Positions 1 through 8,575 of a stretch of DNA of 64,000 nt are shown one piece after another. The position numbers were made by a program, and so were the translations under genes. Position 1 is the first letter of the stretch. Every line of letters starts with the position of its first letter. The notes under the pieces were generated by a model. That model saw only the letters and a program-made list of their open reading frames with translations, was not told where the DNA came from and did no database searches. Origin of the DNA: Berkiella_A sp963976875 (GTDB lineage: Bacteria; Pseudomonadota; Gammaproteobacteria; Berkiellales; Berkiellaceae); NCBI GenBank assembly GCA_963976875.1, contig CAXBML010000006.1, positions 62,001 through 126,000 on the forward strand, written 5' to 3'.

Positions 1-1076
1 AATTTGGCTTTTAGTAATAGGTTGTTGTTTTTAAAATATTCAGGATGGTCCGCCTTAGCATCAAGTTGTAAAACAGATTGGATGGCCGGATCTTTTATGC
101 TGCCTTGGGCAGAAAACTCACCAAGCAAGATACCTTGAGACAGCTTAATTTGATCGTGCTGTACGTCAGGGATGGGAATGTTTTTTATGTTCCCTGTTAT
201 ATTTATATGATCTTTCTCATAGTCACCCTTGATTTGAATGAGGCCGGTATTATAATGCGCGATGATATTATCTAATGAAATTTTGTTGTGCTTTGAAGCA
301 TAAATTTTACCTGAAATATCTATCGGTATTTGTCGGTACGTGCCTGTAGCAGAATCAATTATCAGCGCCAAATTATTTTGGTATTGGACATCTGCTTTGA
401 TGTTGAGAACAATAGGATAATCAGTTGATTCGAATAAATTTAGCTCATCGAGCAGGTAGGGGGTTTGCTCATTCAGCTTTAAATTGAGCTGTACAAGGTT
501 TTCTTTAGATTTTGTACGTAAGGATAAAAGCGTATTCTTTAGCGTATCTAAGACGCTTAAATTAATGATTTTATTTTCTAGATCTATGTTGCCTTGTATA
601 TCAAAAATTTTGTTTGCTTTAACCACAGATACCGAAATTGCGTTAATACGAAGTGGCACAGCGAAATTGTCTACGGTAAACTTATCCTGATTTTGGGCTG
701 ACTTATGATCGGGCTTAGGTTCTTGAGTTGAAAGCTGCTTTTGAAATTGCTCATCAATAATGAGTTGTTTGATTTGAATGGCGTCTATGGAGACGCGTTT
801 AAAGAATAACGCTCGAAATTCCCATCTGATGTCTATGTCGTGGGCGTCAACTAAAAGTTGATTATTTTGTCGGAGGCTTACTTTTTTTATACTGAAGTGA
901 TTTAATAAGTTGCCTTCAAACGAATCAATGGATACTTGATAAGGTGTATTATGGTTGACCCAATCAGTCGTTGTGTTGATTAAAATATTTTGGCCAAACG
1001 AAGTTATACTCATGACCAGTATGCTGATCACCGTGGTGAATAGTATGAGCAGAGTACTCTTCAGTAATAGTTTCAA
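1..1076 (-). CDS. tamB: TamB, N-terminal part (runs off the window)
   Basis: The reading frame starts inside the window and stays open to base 1, so only about the first 358 residues of a long protein are present. The product begins MKLLLKSTLLILFTTV, a single N-terminal membrane anchor, and continues as beta-rich sequence of the AsmA/TamB kind. TamB is an inner-membrane-anchored periplasmic bridge that works with TamA in outer-membrane protein or lipid transport. It lies 54 bases downstream of tamA on the same strand, the usual tamAB order. I chose a TTG start at 1076 because an AGAGGT ribosome-binding site lies about 8 bases before it; the nearby ATG codons are in a frame that stops at once. 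The identity rests on position and architecture, since the conserved C-terminal TamB domain is outside the window. Confidence 0.85.
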   Translation of the reverse strand, partial: MKLLLKSTLLILFTTVISILVMSITSFGQNILINTTTDWVNHNTPYQVSIDSFEGNLLNHFSIKKVSLRQNNQLLVDAHDIDIRWEFRALFFKRVSIDAIQIKQLIIDEQFQKQLSTQEPKPDHKSAQNQDKFTVDNFAVPLRINAISVSVVKANKIFDIQGNIDLENKIINLSVLDTLKNTLLSLRTKSKENLVQLNLKLNEQTPYLLDELNLFESTDYPIVLNIKADVQYQNNLALIIDSATGTYRQIPIDISGKIYASKHNKISLDNIIAHYNTGLIQIKGDYEKDHINITGNIKNIPIPDVQHDQIKLSQGILLGEFSAQGSIKDPAIQSVLQLDAKADHPEYFKNNNLLLKAK

Positions 1077-1130
1077 TATAATGACCTCTTTGTCATATTT
1101 GTCATGAATATTTTTTGTCTATGCTTAAAT

Positions 1131-2915
1131 CTAATAGGCTTGCCCAAGGCTAATATATATTTGATAGCTTTTGTCGATCCCTGGGCGCTTATTCAATGGT
1201 GTGGCCAAATCAAATCTCACTGGACCAAAGCTAGTATAGTACCGAAGCCCTAGGCCAAGAGCCCATTGAAGTTGTGTCTTTAAGTCAGGTATTTTTTGAT
1301 CAAACACATTTCCACCATCCACAAAAAGTACAAACCCATAAGTCTCTGTAATTTTTTGTCGCCACTCGGTTGATACTTCTATAAGGGATCGCCCTCCTAA
1401 AGCTTCATTTCCTATAACAGTGCCCAATTTTTGATATTCATAGCCTCGAACAGATTGTCCGCCACCGGCATAAAATCTCAGATCGGCGGGTACAACTTTA
1501 CGAGAGGGGGCTGTAATGCTACCCAGCGCGACTCTTCCAGCTAACGTCGTATAAGCATGCTCGTTAGCAGACCAAAATGCGCTGATATCTAATCTTGATT
1601 TTAGGAAGTCAATTTTAGGACTCGATAGATTTTTATACGGAGCCGTAGAAAGACTGCAAAGTAAACCATTTTTAGTATCAAGAATATCATTTCTAGAGTC
1701 ATATTTGATATTAAGTGGTAAAAAGAGTAATTGGTAATTCTCTGTCACTGCGGATTCAGTGACTTCAGATAAGTGAAACCCAATACCATATTGGTAGCTG
1801 AGCTTAGTGCTAACGTTGTATTGAATATTGGCACTGGAAAGCCAGCTTGTTGATAAATATTGCTCTGAGTCTTCATGTTTGAACTCAGAAGAGAGTAATA
1901 GTTTTCTTTTCTCACTGTAAAAATAGGGGTTAACAAATCGAGAGCCAATATTTTGTATGAGAGGATTTACCGTGCTAAAAATATTGAGTATTTCTCCTTG
2001 CCCAAATAAATTCCGATGCTCCCATTCCCCATAAACACCAGGCCCAGCATCAGACTCATAGCCAACCCCGAGTTTTATTGTTTTATGCTTTCTTTCTTCT
2101 ATAGCGATGAGAATCGGTATTTCATTACCGTTTGTTGATTGAGCGGAATATTCAATATTAACAGACTCAAATAAAGGTTTTCCTCGTAATGTGGACTGGA
2201 ACTGTTTAACGATCGAGGGTTTAAAGCAATCGCCTTTGTTCCATGGCAGCTCCCGTAAAATATACACTTCATCAATAGAGGTTAAGCCTTCTAGCGTTGT
2301 TTCTCCCATGACAGCCTGACTATAGCTCTTAACTGTAAAGTTCAGCACGGCTGTATTTTGTTTATAATCTAAGATAGCTTGATGAGATATCTCGATGTTA
2401 GGAAGGCAGTTATCTAATTCTATTTCTTCTGCTAATACTTTCTCAGATTTGAGAACTTTTTTTGCGAGTAATTTATCACCGACTTGTATTGGTAATTTTG
2501 AGATATTAGGCGGTATAGTATGCTGGCCCGTTGTCACATGTAGTTTTTCAATATAGAAAGGTTTTTGAGGTGCCACGTAAAATATGGCAGAGAGTTGATT
2601 TTTACTTTGTGATACGATTTTATATTGAACCGTCGAATTGTAATAACTCTGCGAATTTAGGTAAGCTTTTATGTGTGTTTTATCATCTTGAAGTTTACGC
2701 TTCGCTTCTGAGATGTCTTTTACCTTTACTTTTTCTTTTTCTTTAATATTGAGTTCTTGGGTGATTTCTTTTAATAACGCGCCGGCGAAAGGATGAGGCG
2801 CTGTCAATTTTATTTCAGTTTTAACCTCATATCCATATGCATTATAAGCGTATCCTAATAGAGAGACTCCCATTAAAAGCAAGGTGCGCAGAATTGTAAA
2901 GCATTGAGGATACAA
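1131..2915 (-). CDS. tamA: TamA, Omp85-family outer membrane assembly protein
   Basis: A 594-residue Omp85/BamA-superfamily protein. An N-terminal signal peptide (about residues 1-28) is followed by a POTRA-like periplasmic region to about residue 270 and then a C-terminal 16-strand-type beta barrel. The diagnostic barrel motif VRGY is at residues 489-492 within GGGQSVRGYEY. The length matches TamA (about 575-600) and is much shorter than BamA. With TamB it forms the translocation and assembly module in the outer membrane. tamB follows on the same strand, which supports TamA over other Omp85 members. No strong terminator is visible between the two genes, so they are probably co-transcribed. 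Confidence 0.93.
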   Translation of the reverse strand: MYPQCFTILRTLLLMGVSLLGYAYNAYGYEVKTEIKLTAPHPFAGALLKEITQELNIKEKEKVKVKDISEAKRKLQDDKTHIKAYLNSQSYYNSTVQYKIVSQSKNQLSAIFYVAPQKPFYIEKLHVTTGQHTIPPNISKLPIQVGDKLLAKKVLKSEKVLAEEIELDNCLPNIEISHQAILDYKQNTAVLNFTVKSYSQAVMGETTLEGLTSIDEVYILRELPWNKGDCFKPSIVKQFQSTLRGKPLFESVNIEYSAQSTNGNEIPILIAIEERKHKTIKLGVGYESDAGPGVYGEWEHRNLFGQGEILNIFSTVNPLIQNIGSRFVNPYFYSEKRKLLLSSEFKHEDSEQYLSTSWLSSANIQYNVSTKLSYQYGIGFHLSEVTESAVTENYQLLFLPLNIKYDSRNDILDTKNGLLCSLSTAPYKNLSSPKIDFLKSRLDISAFWSANEHAYTTLAGRVALGSITAPSRKVVPADLRFYAGGGQSVRGYEYQKLGTVIGNEALGGRSLIEVSTEWRQKITETYGFVLFVDGGNVFDQKIPDLKTQLQWALGLGLRYYTSFGPVRFDLATPLNKRPGIDKSYQIYISLGQAY

Positions 2916-3063
2916 AATAGTCCTTAAATAAAGTTGTTTTGGTTAATCTGCATTATAACGTAAAAAAAGAATATTTTTTTAGGGGGTATCGACAATTTAT
3001 GGCGTCACATAACGACTGCGAGTCGGCATTTGTTTGCGGCAAGTAGGCAAAGAAAATGCTAAG

Positions 3064-3915
3064 TTACCCTTCAAACTCTAGCGCTTTCTCTAATTTTTTT
3101 TGTGGTTTGTATCGGGGTTCTTGTTTTAAATGAACGACCATTTGAGAGAATGGAATTGAAATGCCTTGATCATCAAATAATAACTTTATACTTTCAAGTA
3201 ATGAAAACTTAATATAATTAAAATCATTACGATTGACCCATATTCTAACAGATAGGCGTACTGAGCTTTCTGCTAGTTCACAGACCGCGACCAAAGGAGA
3301 AGGTGTTTTTAAAACCCTAGGATCTTGTTCTATCAGGCTATAGATAAGATCTTTAGCCTTTTTTAGATCTGCGTCATAACTAATGTCGATTAATAATTCT
3401 AGACGACGTCTTCCTTGGTAAGCTTTATTCACAATTTTATCTTTTGTGAGTTTTCCATTGGGAATATAGACAACTTGGTTGCAGGGCGTTTTGAGTTTGA
3501 CGTTAAATAAATCTATAGTTTCAACGGTGCCCAGGGTCCCCGATAACTCAACTAAATCGCCAATAACAAAGGGTCTTTGTAAAACAAGTACCACGCCTGC
3601 GGCAATATTAGATAAAAAGTCTTTTAGCGCTAAAGCAACGGCAAGTGAAGATGCACCCAGGATGGTCACCAGCGATGCGGTTGGAACACCTAGCTTTCCT
3701 AGCACGATAATAGCGACGATGACCAAAACAACCGTGTATATACTATTGGTAAAAAACAGTTTCAGCGTTTGATTCTTTGTCCCGTGTGAAAAGAAATTAA
3801 GTAATTTGTTACGAATAAACCTTGCAAATATCAGCCCTAAAATAGCCAATATTATAGAATAAGCAATGGATGTAATATTGCTGAGCAAGTAGCTTTCCCA
3901 GGAGGATATATCCAT
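3064..3915 (-). CDS. mscS: Small-conductance mechanosensitive channel (MscS family)
   Basis: A 283-residue protein with the standard MscS plan: an N-terminal membrane region (segments near residues 15-35 and 55-80), then the pore helix region rich in Ala, Gly and Leu (ASSLAVALALKDFLSNIAAG, about residues 90-110), then the beta domain with RPFVIGDLVEL and VYIPNG, and an alpha/beta C-terminus. Length is close to E. coli MscS (286). It opens under membrane tension to release solutes during hypo-osmotic shock. It is transcribed alone; tamA begins about 150 bases downstream on the same strand. Confidence 0.93.
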   Translation of the reverse strand: MDISSWESYLLSNITSIAYSIILAILGLIFARFIRNKLLNFFSHGTKNQTLKLFFTNSIYTVVLVIVAIIVLGKLGVPTASLVTILGASSLAVALALKDFLSNIAAGVVLVLQRPFVIGDLVELSGTLGTVETIDLFNVKLKTPCNQVVYIPNGKLTKDKIVNKAYQGRRRLELLIDISYDADLKKAKDLIYSLIEQDPRVLKTPSPLVAVCELAESSVRLSVRIWVNRNDFNYIKFSLLESIKLLFDDQGISIPFSQMVVHLKQEPRYKPQKKLEKALEFEG

Positions 3916-4019
3916 TTATAATTCTCGAATTAATCATGTCGGTTTAGTATTCAGCAGAGTCTAACTTGAAAAGGTTATTTGAAACAAGAAAATACGATGA
4001 AAGGTTTCATTTTTTTGAT

Positions 4020-4203
4020 ATATACCCAATATACTTCAAGGTGCTGTATAAGTTTCGAGGCTAAGTGATGAAATTTAAAGGATGTCGACTGAGACAAGTG
4101 AAGTAATAGTAGCTCTATTTCAAGCTTTTAGTAAGGAGATATCGTTTCAAGCTCGCGCTTAGACGAAGAAAATAAATAGCATCTTGAAGTTTATTGGGTA
4201 TAT
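4020..4203. mobile_element. MITE-like element with terminal inverted repeats
   Basis: A short non-coding element of about 184 bases. Its ends are imperfect terminal inverted repeats of about 26 bases: the left end starts ATATACCCAATATACTTCAA near 4020 and the right end, read on the other strand from 4203, starts ATATACCCAATAAACTTCAA. The interior carries no open frame. Ends beginning TATACCC inside a TATA context suggest insertion at a TA dinucleotide, as for Tc1/mariner or IS630-type MITEs. It fills most of the gap between mscS and the cystathionine gamma-lyase gene. I saw no second copy in this window. Confidence 0.7.
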
Positions 4204-4226
4204 GTCTTAAACATGCTGGGATGGCA

Positions 4227-4254
4227 GTCAAATGCCATTAGAGCGGCATTTGAC
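4227..4254 (-). terminator. Hairpin after the transsulfuration operon
   Basis: A perfect 10-bp stem (GTCAAATGCC / GGCATTTGAC, arms 4227-4236 and 4245-4254) with an 8-base loop lies 53 bases beyond the stop codon of the cystathionine gamma-lyase gene. No U-run follows it, so it may stabilise the 3' end or assist termination rather than act alone. Confidence 0.4.
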
Positions 4255-4306
4255 GAGTTCAGAGGGACGTTTAAAATATAATAGTTACGTAACTAATGTT
4301 GTAGCC

Positions 4307-5476
4307 TTATTTGACATGCTCTAATGCTTCTTTTAAATCCCAAATTAAATCATCTGCATCTTCTATGCCGACCGATAGGCGAACTAGGCCATCAGAAATG
4401 CCTAGTGCTTTGCGTTGGGCCGGTGGGATGGTGGCATGAGTCATAATTGCAGGATGTTCGATTAAAGATTCCACTCCGCCTAAAGATTCTGCTAGCGTAA
4501 ATAACTGTAAATGACCCAAAAAGCTTTTAACTTGGTTCAAGTCTAATTTGAATGTTGTGCTAATCATGCCACCAAAGTTTTTCATTTGTTTCTCTGCGAC
4601 ATGGTATTGAGGGTGTTCAGGTAGTCCTGGATACAGAACATTGTCGACTTTAGGGTGTGAGTTTAAGAAAGTAACAACTTTTTGCGCATTTTGACAATGG
4701 GCATCCATTCTAATGGCAAGAGTTTTTATTGAGCGCATTAATAAATAACAATCCATGGCAGAAGGTACTGCGCCTAGCGCATTTTGCATATAAGCCAGCT
4801 TTTCATTTAACTCGGGTTTGTTGACAATCAAAGCACCACCCACGACATCAGAGTGCCCGCCTAAATATTTGGTGGTTGAGTGGCAAACGCCATCTGCCCC
4901 TAAGGCTAAGGGGTTTTGCAAATAGGGGGAAGCAAAGGTATTGTCGACAAATAAATTCGCTTCAGGTGTTGTTGTATTTTTAATATTGGCAATCTGCTCA
5001 ATATCTATTATTTTCAGCATAGGATTGGAAGGGGTTTCTATCCAAATGAGTTCAGTCTTAGGTGTAAGCGCTTGTTTGAACTGTGCTAAATCAGTGCAAT
5101 CCACTTGCGTGAAATCAATTCCTTTTTGTTTGTAAACTTGAGCAAACAGCCTGAGCGTGCCACCATATACATCATCACTGACAACCACGTGGGCGCCTGT
5201 TGGTAATGTTTGTAAAACAATCGCCAGTGCAGCGCAGCCGGATGCAAAGCAAAGGCCAAAATGCCCGCCCTCTAGTGTGGCTAAACTTTGCTCCACAAAT
5301 TGTCTATTAGGGTTACTAGAACGGCTATATTCAAACTCACCTATAGGCTTGCCAGGGGCGGATTGTTTATAGGTGGTGCTTAGGTAAATTGGGGGCATGA
5401 CAGATCCCGTTATGGTGTCTGCTTGGTAGCCAGCATGAATAACATTGGTTTTAAAGTTATAATTATTATTTTTCAT
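4307..5476 (-). CDS. Cystathionine gamma-lyase/synthase family PLP enzyme
   Basis: A 389-residue Cys/Met-metabolism PLP enzyme. The PLP lysine is K203 in STTKYLGGHSD, with the upstream motif VDNTFASPYLQNP and the substrate-binding motif EYSRSSNPNR near residue 50. The gene overlaps the upstream cystathionine beta-synthase gene by 11 bases, so the two are translationally coupled. That pairing favours cystathionine gamma-lyase, which cleaves cystathionine to cysteine, 2-oxobutyrate and ammonia and completes reverse transsulfuration. Sequence alone cannot exclude cystathionine gamma-synthase, because the two are close relatives. It acts in the cytosol. Confidence 0.85.
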   Translation of the reverse strand: MKNNNYNFKTNVIHAGYQADTITGSVMPPIYLSTTYKQSAPGKPIGEFEYSRSSNPNRQFVEQSLATLEGGHFGLCFASGCAALAIVLQTLPTGAHVVVSDDVYGGTLRLFAQVYKQKGIDFTQVDCTDLAQFKQALTPKTELIWIETPSNPMLKIIDIEQIANIKNTTTPEANLFVDNTFASPYLQNPLALGADGVCHSTTKYLGGHSDVVGGALIVNKPELNEKLAYMQNALGAVPSAMDCYLLMRSIKTLAIRMDAHCQNAQKVVTFLNSHPKVDNVLYPGLPEHPQYHVAEKQMKNFGGMISTTFKLDLNQVKSFLGHLQLFTLAESLGGVESLIEHPAIMTHATIPPAQRKALGISDGLVRLSVGIEDADDLIWDLKEALEHVK

Positions 5477-6842
5477 TAAGTTTACTCATCATATAATCAA
5501 TCATATCAATTTGGGAGATAACGGCGACTAGTTTGTCATTGTCAGTGACGATAGCGACTTGCTCTTTATCAAAAATATGGTTCAGTGTCGCTAAGGGTGT
5601 ACGTGGCGTGACAAGTCCGCCCATGGGTTGGGCAACTTCTTGTGCTGTAGAATCATAACGAATATTGCCCGATTGCAGCTTTTGTAAAATATCGACTTCA
5701 TGCAGCATCGCAATGGGACGATGGTTTTTATCGACTACAGGTAATTGTGAAATACCATGCAGTTTTAATTTCTGGATAACGGTATCGACGGTTTCGTTTA
5801 CTTGTACTGTGATTACAGGGTGGTTATGTTTGGCTAATAAATTTTTAACCGTACCGAGCGCGTAATGTGGCGTTAAAAATCCATGGTCTTTCAGCCAAGC
5901 ATCGTTTAAGAATTTAGAAATATATCGACTGCCCGAGTCAGTGAGCACAGTGACAACCGTGTGCTTGGGACCAAGTTCTTTTGCAACTTGTAAGGCCGCA
6001 TGCACAATGGCGCCTGATGAGCCGCCGCAGAATAAACCCTCTTCACGCACTAGTCTGCGAGCGGTTAAGAAAGCTTCTTGATCATTGGTTTGAATCATTT
6101 TATCAATAACAGAAAAATCTAATGCACGGCAGATGATATCTTCTCCAATACCCTCTACTTTATACATTTTGGGCTCAACCAACTTTTTAGTATAAAAATA
6201 ATCATAATGTATAGAGCCTAAAGGATCGACGCCTACGATCTGTATGTCACTGGTTTTTTCTTTAATAAAGCGACCAACACCTGATATCGTGCCGCCTGTA
6301 CCGGTGCCAGCGACAAATGCATCAAATTGTCCACCTGTTTGTTGCCAGATTTCTTTGGCAGTGTTGTGATAATGCGCATCGATGTTATCGGGGGAATGGT
6401 ATTGATCCACATAATAAGCATTAGGCAGTTCTTTAGCGATTCGTTTGGCTGTATTGACATAATGCTCAGGTGAGTCGCCAGGGACATCGGTTGGCGTGAC
6501 GACGACTTCTGCGCCAAAAGATTTAATCATGTTGATTTTTTCTAGACTCATTTTATCGGGCATTGTAAAGATACATCTATAGCCTTTGTAAGCCGCAACC
6601 ATCGCTAAAGCAAGACCTGTGTTGCCTGATGTGTTTTCGACAATGACGCCACCGGGCTTGAGCTCACCGCGCTCTTCTGCTTGCTTAATAATATAATGGG
6701 CTATTCTGTCTTTGATCGAGCCACTAGGATTCAGGAACTCGCATTTGACTAATACCGTGGCTGAGTTAGGCTCTGTTATTTTATTAAGCTTCACTAACGG
6801 TGTTTCACCAATGCATTCTAAAATATTTTCTTTAAAATCCAT
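5466..6842 (-). CDS. cbs: Cystathionine beta-synthase with C-terminal CBS domains
   Basis: A 458-residue enzyme starting MDFKENILECIGETPLVKLN. It has a cysteine-synthase-type PLP fold with Schiff-base lysine K44 in NPSGSIKDR, the ENTSGNTG substrate loop, and the GTGTGGTISG phosphate-binding loop. A tandem CBS-domain region follows (about residues 330-458), which distinguishes it from plain cysteine synthase. It condenses homocysteine and serine to cystathionine. I took the ATG at 6842 because a GGAG ribosome-binding site lies 8 bases before it and the enzyme family starts there; an in-frame codon at 6878 would add 12 residues. It forms an operon with the downstream gamma-lyase. Confidence 0.9.
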   Translation of the reverse strand: MDFKENILECIGETPLVKLNKITEPNSATVLVKCEFLNPSGSIKDRIAHYIIKQAEERGELKPGGVIVENTSGNTGLALAMVAAYKGYRCIFTMPDKMSLEKINMIKSFGAEVVVTPTDVPGDSPEHYVNTAKRIAKELPNAYYVDQYHSPDNIDAHYHNTAKEIWQQTGGQFDAFVAGTGTGGTISGVGRFIKEKTSDIQIVGVDPLGSIHYDYFYTKKLVEPKMYKVEGIGEDIICRALDFSVIDKMIQTNDQEAFLTARRLVREEGLFCGGSSGAIVHAALQVAKELGPKHTVVTVLTDSGSRYISKFLNDAWLKDHGFLTPHYALGTVKNLLAKHNHPVITVQVNETVDTVIQKLKLHGISQLPVVDKNHRPIAMLHEVDILQKLQSGNIRYDSTAQEVAQPMGGLVTPRTPLATLNHIFDKEQVAIVTDNDKLVAVISQIDMIDYMMSKLNEK

Positions 6843-7126
6843 GTATATTTCTCCTAGAGCTGTAAAGCCCAGATCCAAGCCAGATTAAAAAACAGTAAAG
6901 GCAGAGTTCAAACTATATAGTTTGGTATTCAAATTTTTTCATAGTTTAATCTACCCGAATTTAACCAGATGATCACCATAAGTTGGCTCAATATCTATTA
7001 GCGGGCGAAATGCTAAATTGAGTGGTGGTAGCGTATCATTGTCTTGTTCCTGAACGGGGAAAAACAATGATGCGCTTATTAAACTCTCATCGACTTCAAA
7101 CTAGGAGCCAGTCAAAGTATCAGATT

Positions 7127-8467
7127 TTATTTTTTTAAGGGGTTCCTAGGGGCTGGGCTTAATTCATTACCCTCAGGCTCTTCTTGAAAGAGAGGAAAAG
7201 AGATTGGCTTCATCTTTGCTCTAACAAAACGTGTTTGCCTAGCCGCAGGACTAAGAAGTAATTCACGCTGTCCTTGGCCTTTCTTGCTTGTAGGTGAGGG
7301 GGCTAATTTACGAGGCGTTAAGTCAAATTCTTGTTTGGCTTGTTCCGAAATAGTTTTGCTGTCTTGGGCGAAGGTTTTAACAAGCAAATTCTTAATCATG
7401 TCTATTTCATTTTCACAAATTTTGTTTAGTGACAGGCCATCAAAGCTGAATGTGACTGAATGATGATAGTTAGGATTAATTTGCTTTTGTGCTTTGTCAG
7501 TATATTTTAAACCCTCTATTTTATAGGTGAGTCGATCTAACAATCTAATTTTTTCATATCCAGCACAGTAGGTTGGTGTAATCGTTATTTTCAGAGCATC
7601 TGGACCGTTAGAAATTTCTAGCAGCCTTGCTAGAACAGGCTCTATCAATGTCATTTCGCCATTACAGCTTTTGGTGGCAAGGCAAAAGTTTTTAATATTT
7701 TGGCCTTTGTTTCCAATGAGGCTGTGCGCAATAAAATGGCTCCAATGCATGATGTTTTGATCATTGAAGCCGGCATAGATTGCTGCAGCTTGTAAATCTA
7801 ACCCAGCTTCAGTCGCCGCATTATTGGATTGAGCTCCCATAACCCCCGCTTGTTGGGGTTTTCTAGTGGACTCGTGATTTAGAATGGCACTTGCTTTTTC
7901 TGCTTGTGCCGCTTTTAGCTCTTCGCGTGTAATAATTCTTTCGAAACTGTTCTCTAATTCATCTTGTTTGATGCTCAATTTAGCGAGAGCATCTAATTTT
8001 TCTTGTGACAGTTGGGGGACAGATAGCCTTTTCCTTTCGCCAACCATACTTTCAGGTAAATAAATTGCAACATCTCGACCATCGACTATTATTTTTCGAC
8101 TGACTTTGTAGGGTGCCTTAGTTTCAGGTGAAAAAAGCGTTGAGGAGAGCTCTTTTCCAGGAGTGGACCGGCCAAAAGGAGAGCTGCTGACCACCGTTTT
8201 TCCACGCATCATATTGCGTTTAGGTGTGCGCGCGCCTGCGACAACAGCTTTTTTCACATAGCCAGCAGAAACCCCCATGAATCTAATAATCGGTCCTTTA
8301 GGTCTTTCTGGTACAAAGGGGACATAATCCGGATCCAAAGATTCATTATCATCCCCAAAATGTTCAGAGTTGAACGAAGTGGGCTTTGCCGCCCTATGGT
8401 AAGTTTTTCTTTTTTTGGGTTGTTCACTCTGAGAAGAGGGTGCGCCGCGTTTCATATGTGTATGCAC
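7127..8467 (-). CDS. Unknown protein with NLS-like N-terminus and His/Asn/Asn/Glu motif
   Basis: A 446-residue protein I do not recognise as a named family. The N-terminus is basic and disordered, with PKKRKTYHR at residues 17-25, which resembles a monopartite eukaryotic nuclear localisation signal. The next 200 residues are low in order, then a compact segment contains W242-S-H244...A-H248-S-L, N260-F, N269-G-E-M and E276. The same pattern occurs in the 440-residue protein encoded next to it, so the two are paralogues. The order His, Asn, Asn, Glu recalls His-Me-finger nucleases of the DNA/RNA non-specific type, but this is inference from motif spacing only. The C-terminus is again basic (PLKK). 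No signal peptide or membrane segment is seen. A host-nucleus-directed effector is my best guess. Confidence 0.6.
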   Translation of the reverse strand: MHTHMKRGAPSSQSEQPKKRKTYHRAAKPTSFNSEHFGDDNESLDPDYVPFVPERPKGPIIRFMGVSAGYVKKAVVAGARTPKRNMMRGKTVVSSSPFGRSTPGKELSSTLFSPETKAPYKVSRKIIVDGRDVAIYLPESMVGERKRLSVPQLSQEKLDALAKLSIKQDELENSFERIITREELKAAQAEKASAILNHESTRKPQQAGVMGAQSNNAATEAGLDLQAAAIYAGFNDQNIMHWSHFIAHSLIGNKGQNIKNFCLATKSCNGEMTLIEPVLARLLEISNGPDALKITITPTYCAGYEKIRLLDRLTYKIEGLKYTDKAQKQINPNYHHSVTFSFDGLSLNKICENEIDMIKNLLVKTFAQDSKTISEQAKQEFDLTPRKLAPSPTSKKGQGQRELLLSPAARQTRFVRAKMKPISFPLFQEEPEGNELSPAPRNPLKK

Positions 8468-8575
8468 AACTATAATAGATAATATTGCTCGAATTATAAC
8501 TTAGTCATAATGCTTTCTGCAATTATTTAGCAGTAGGTCCAGACAAAAACGAGAAAATCCCGAATGAATGGGTTG

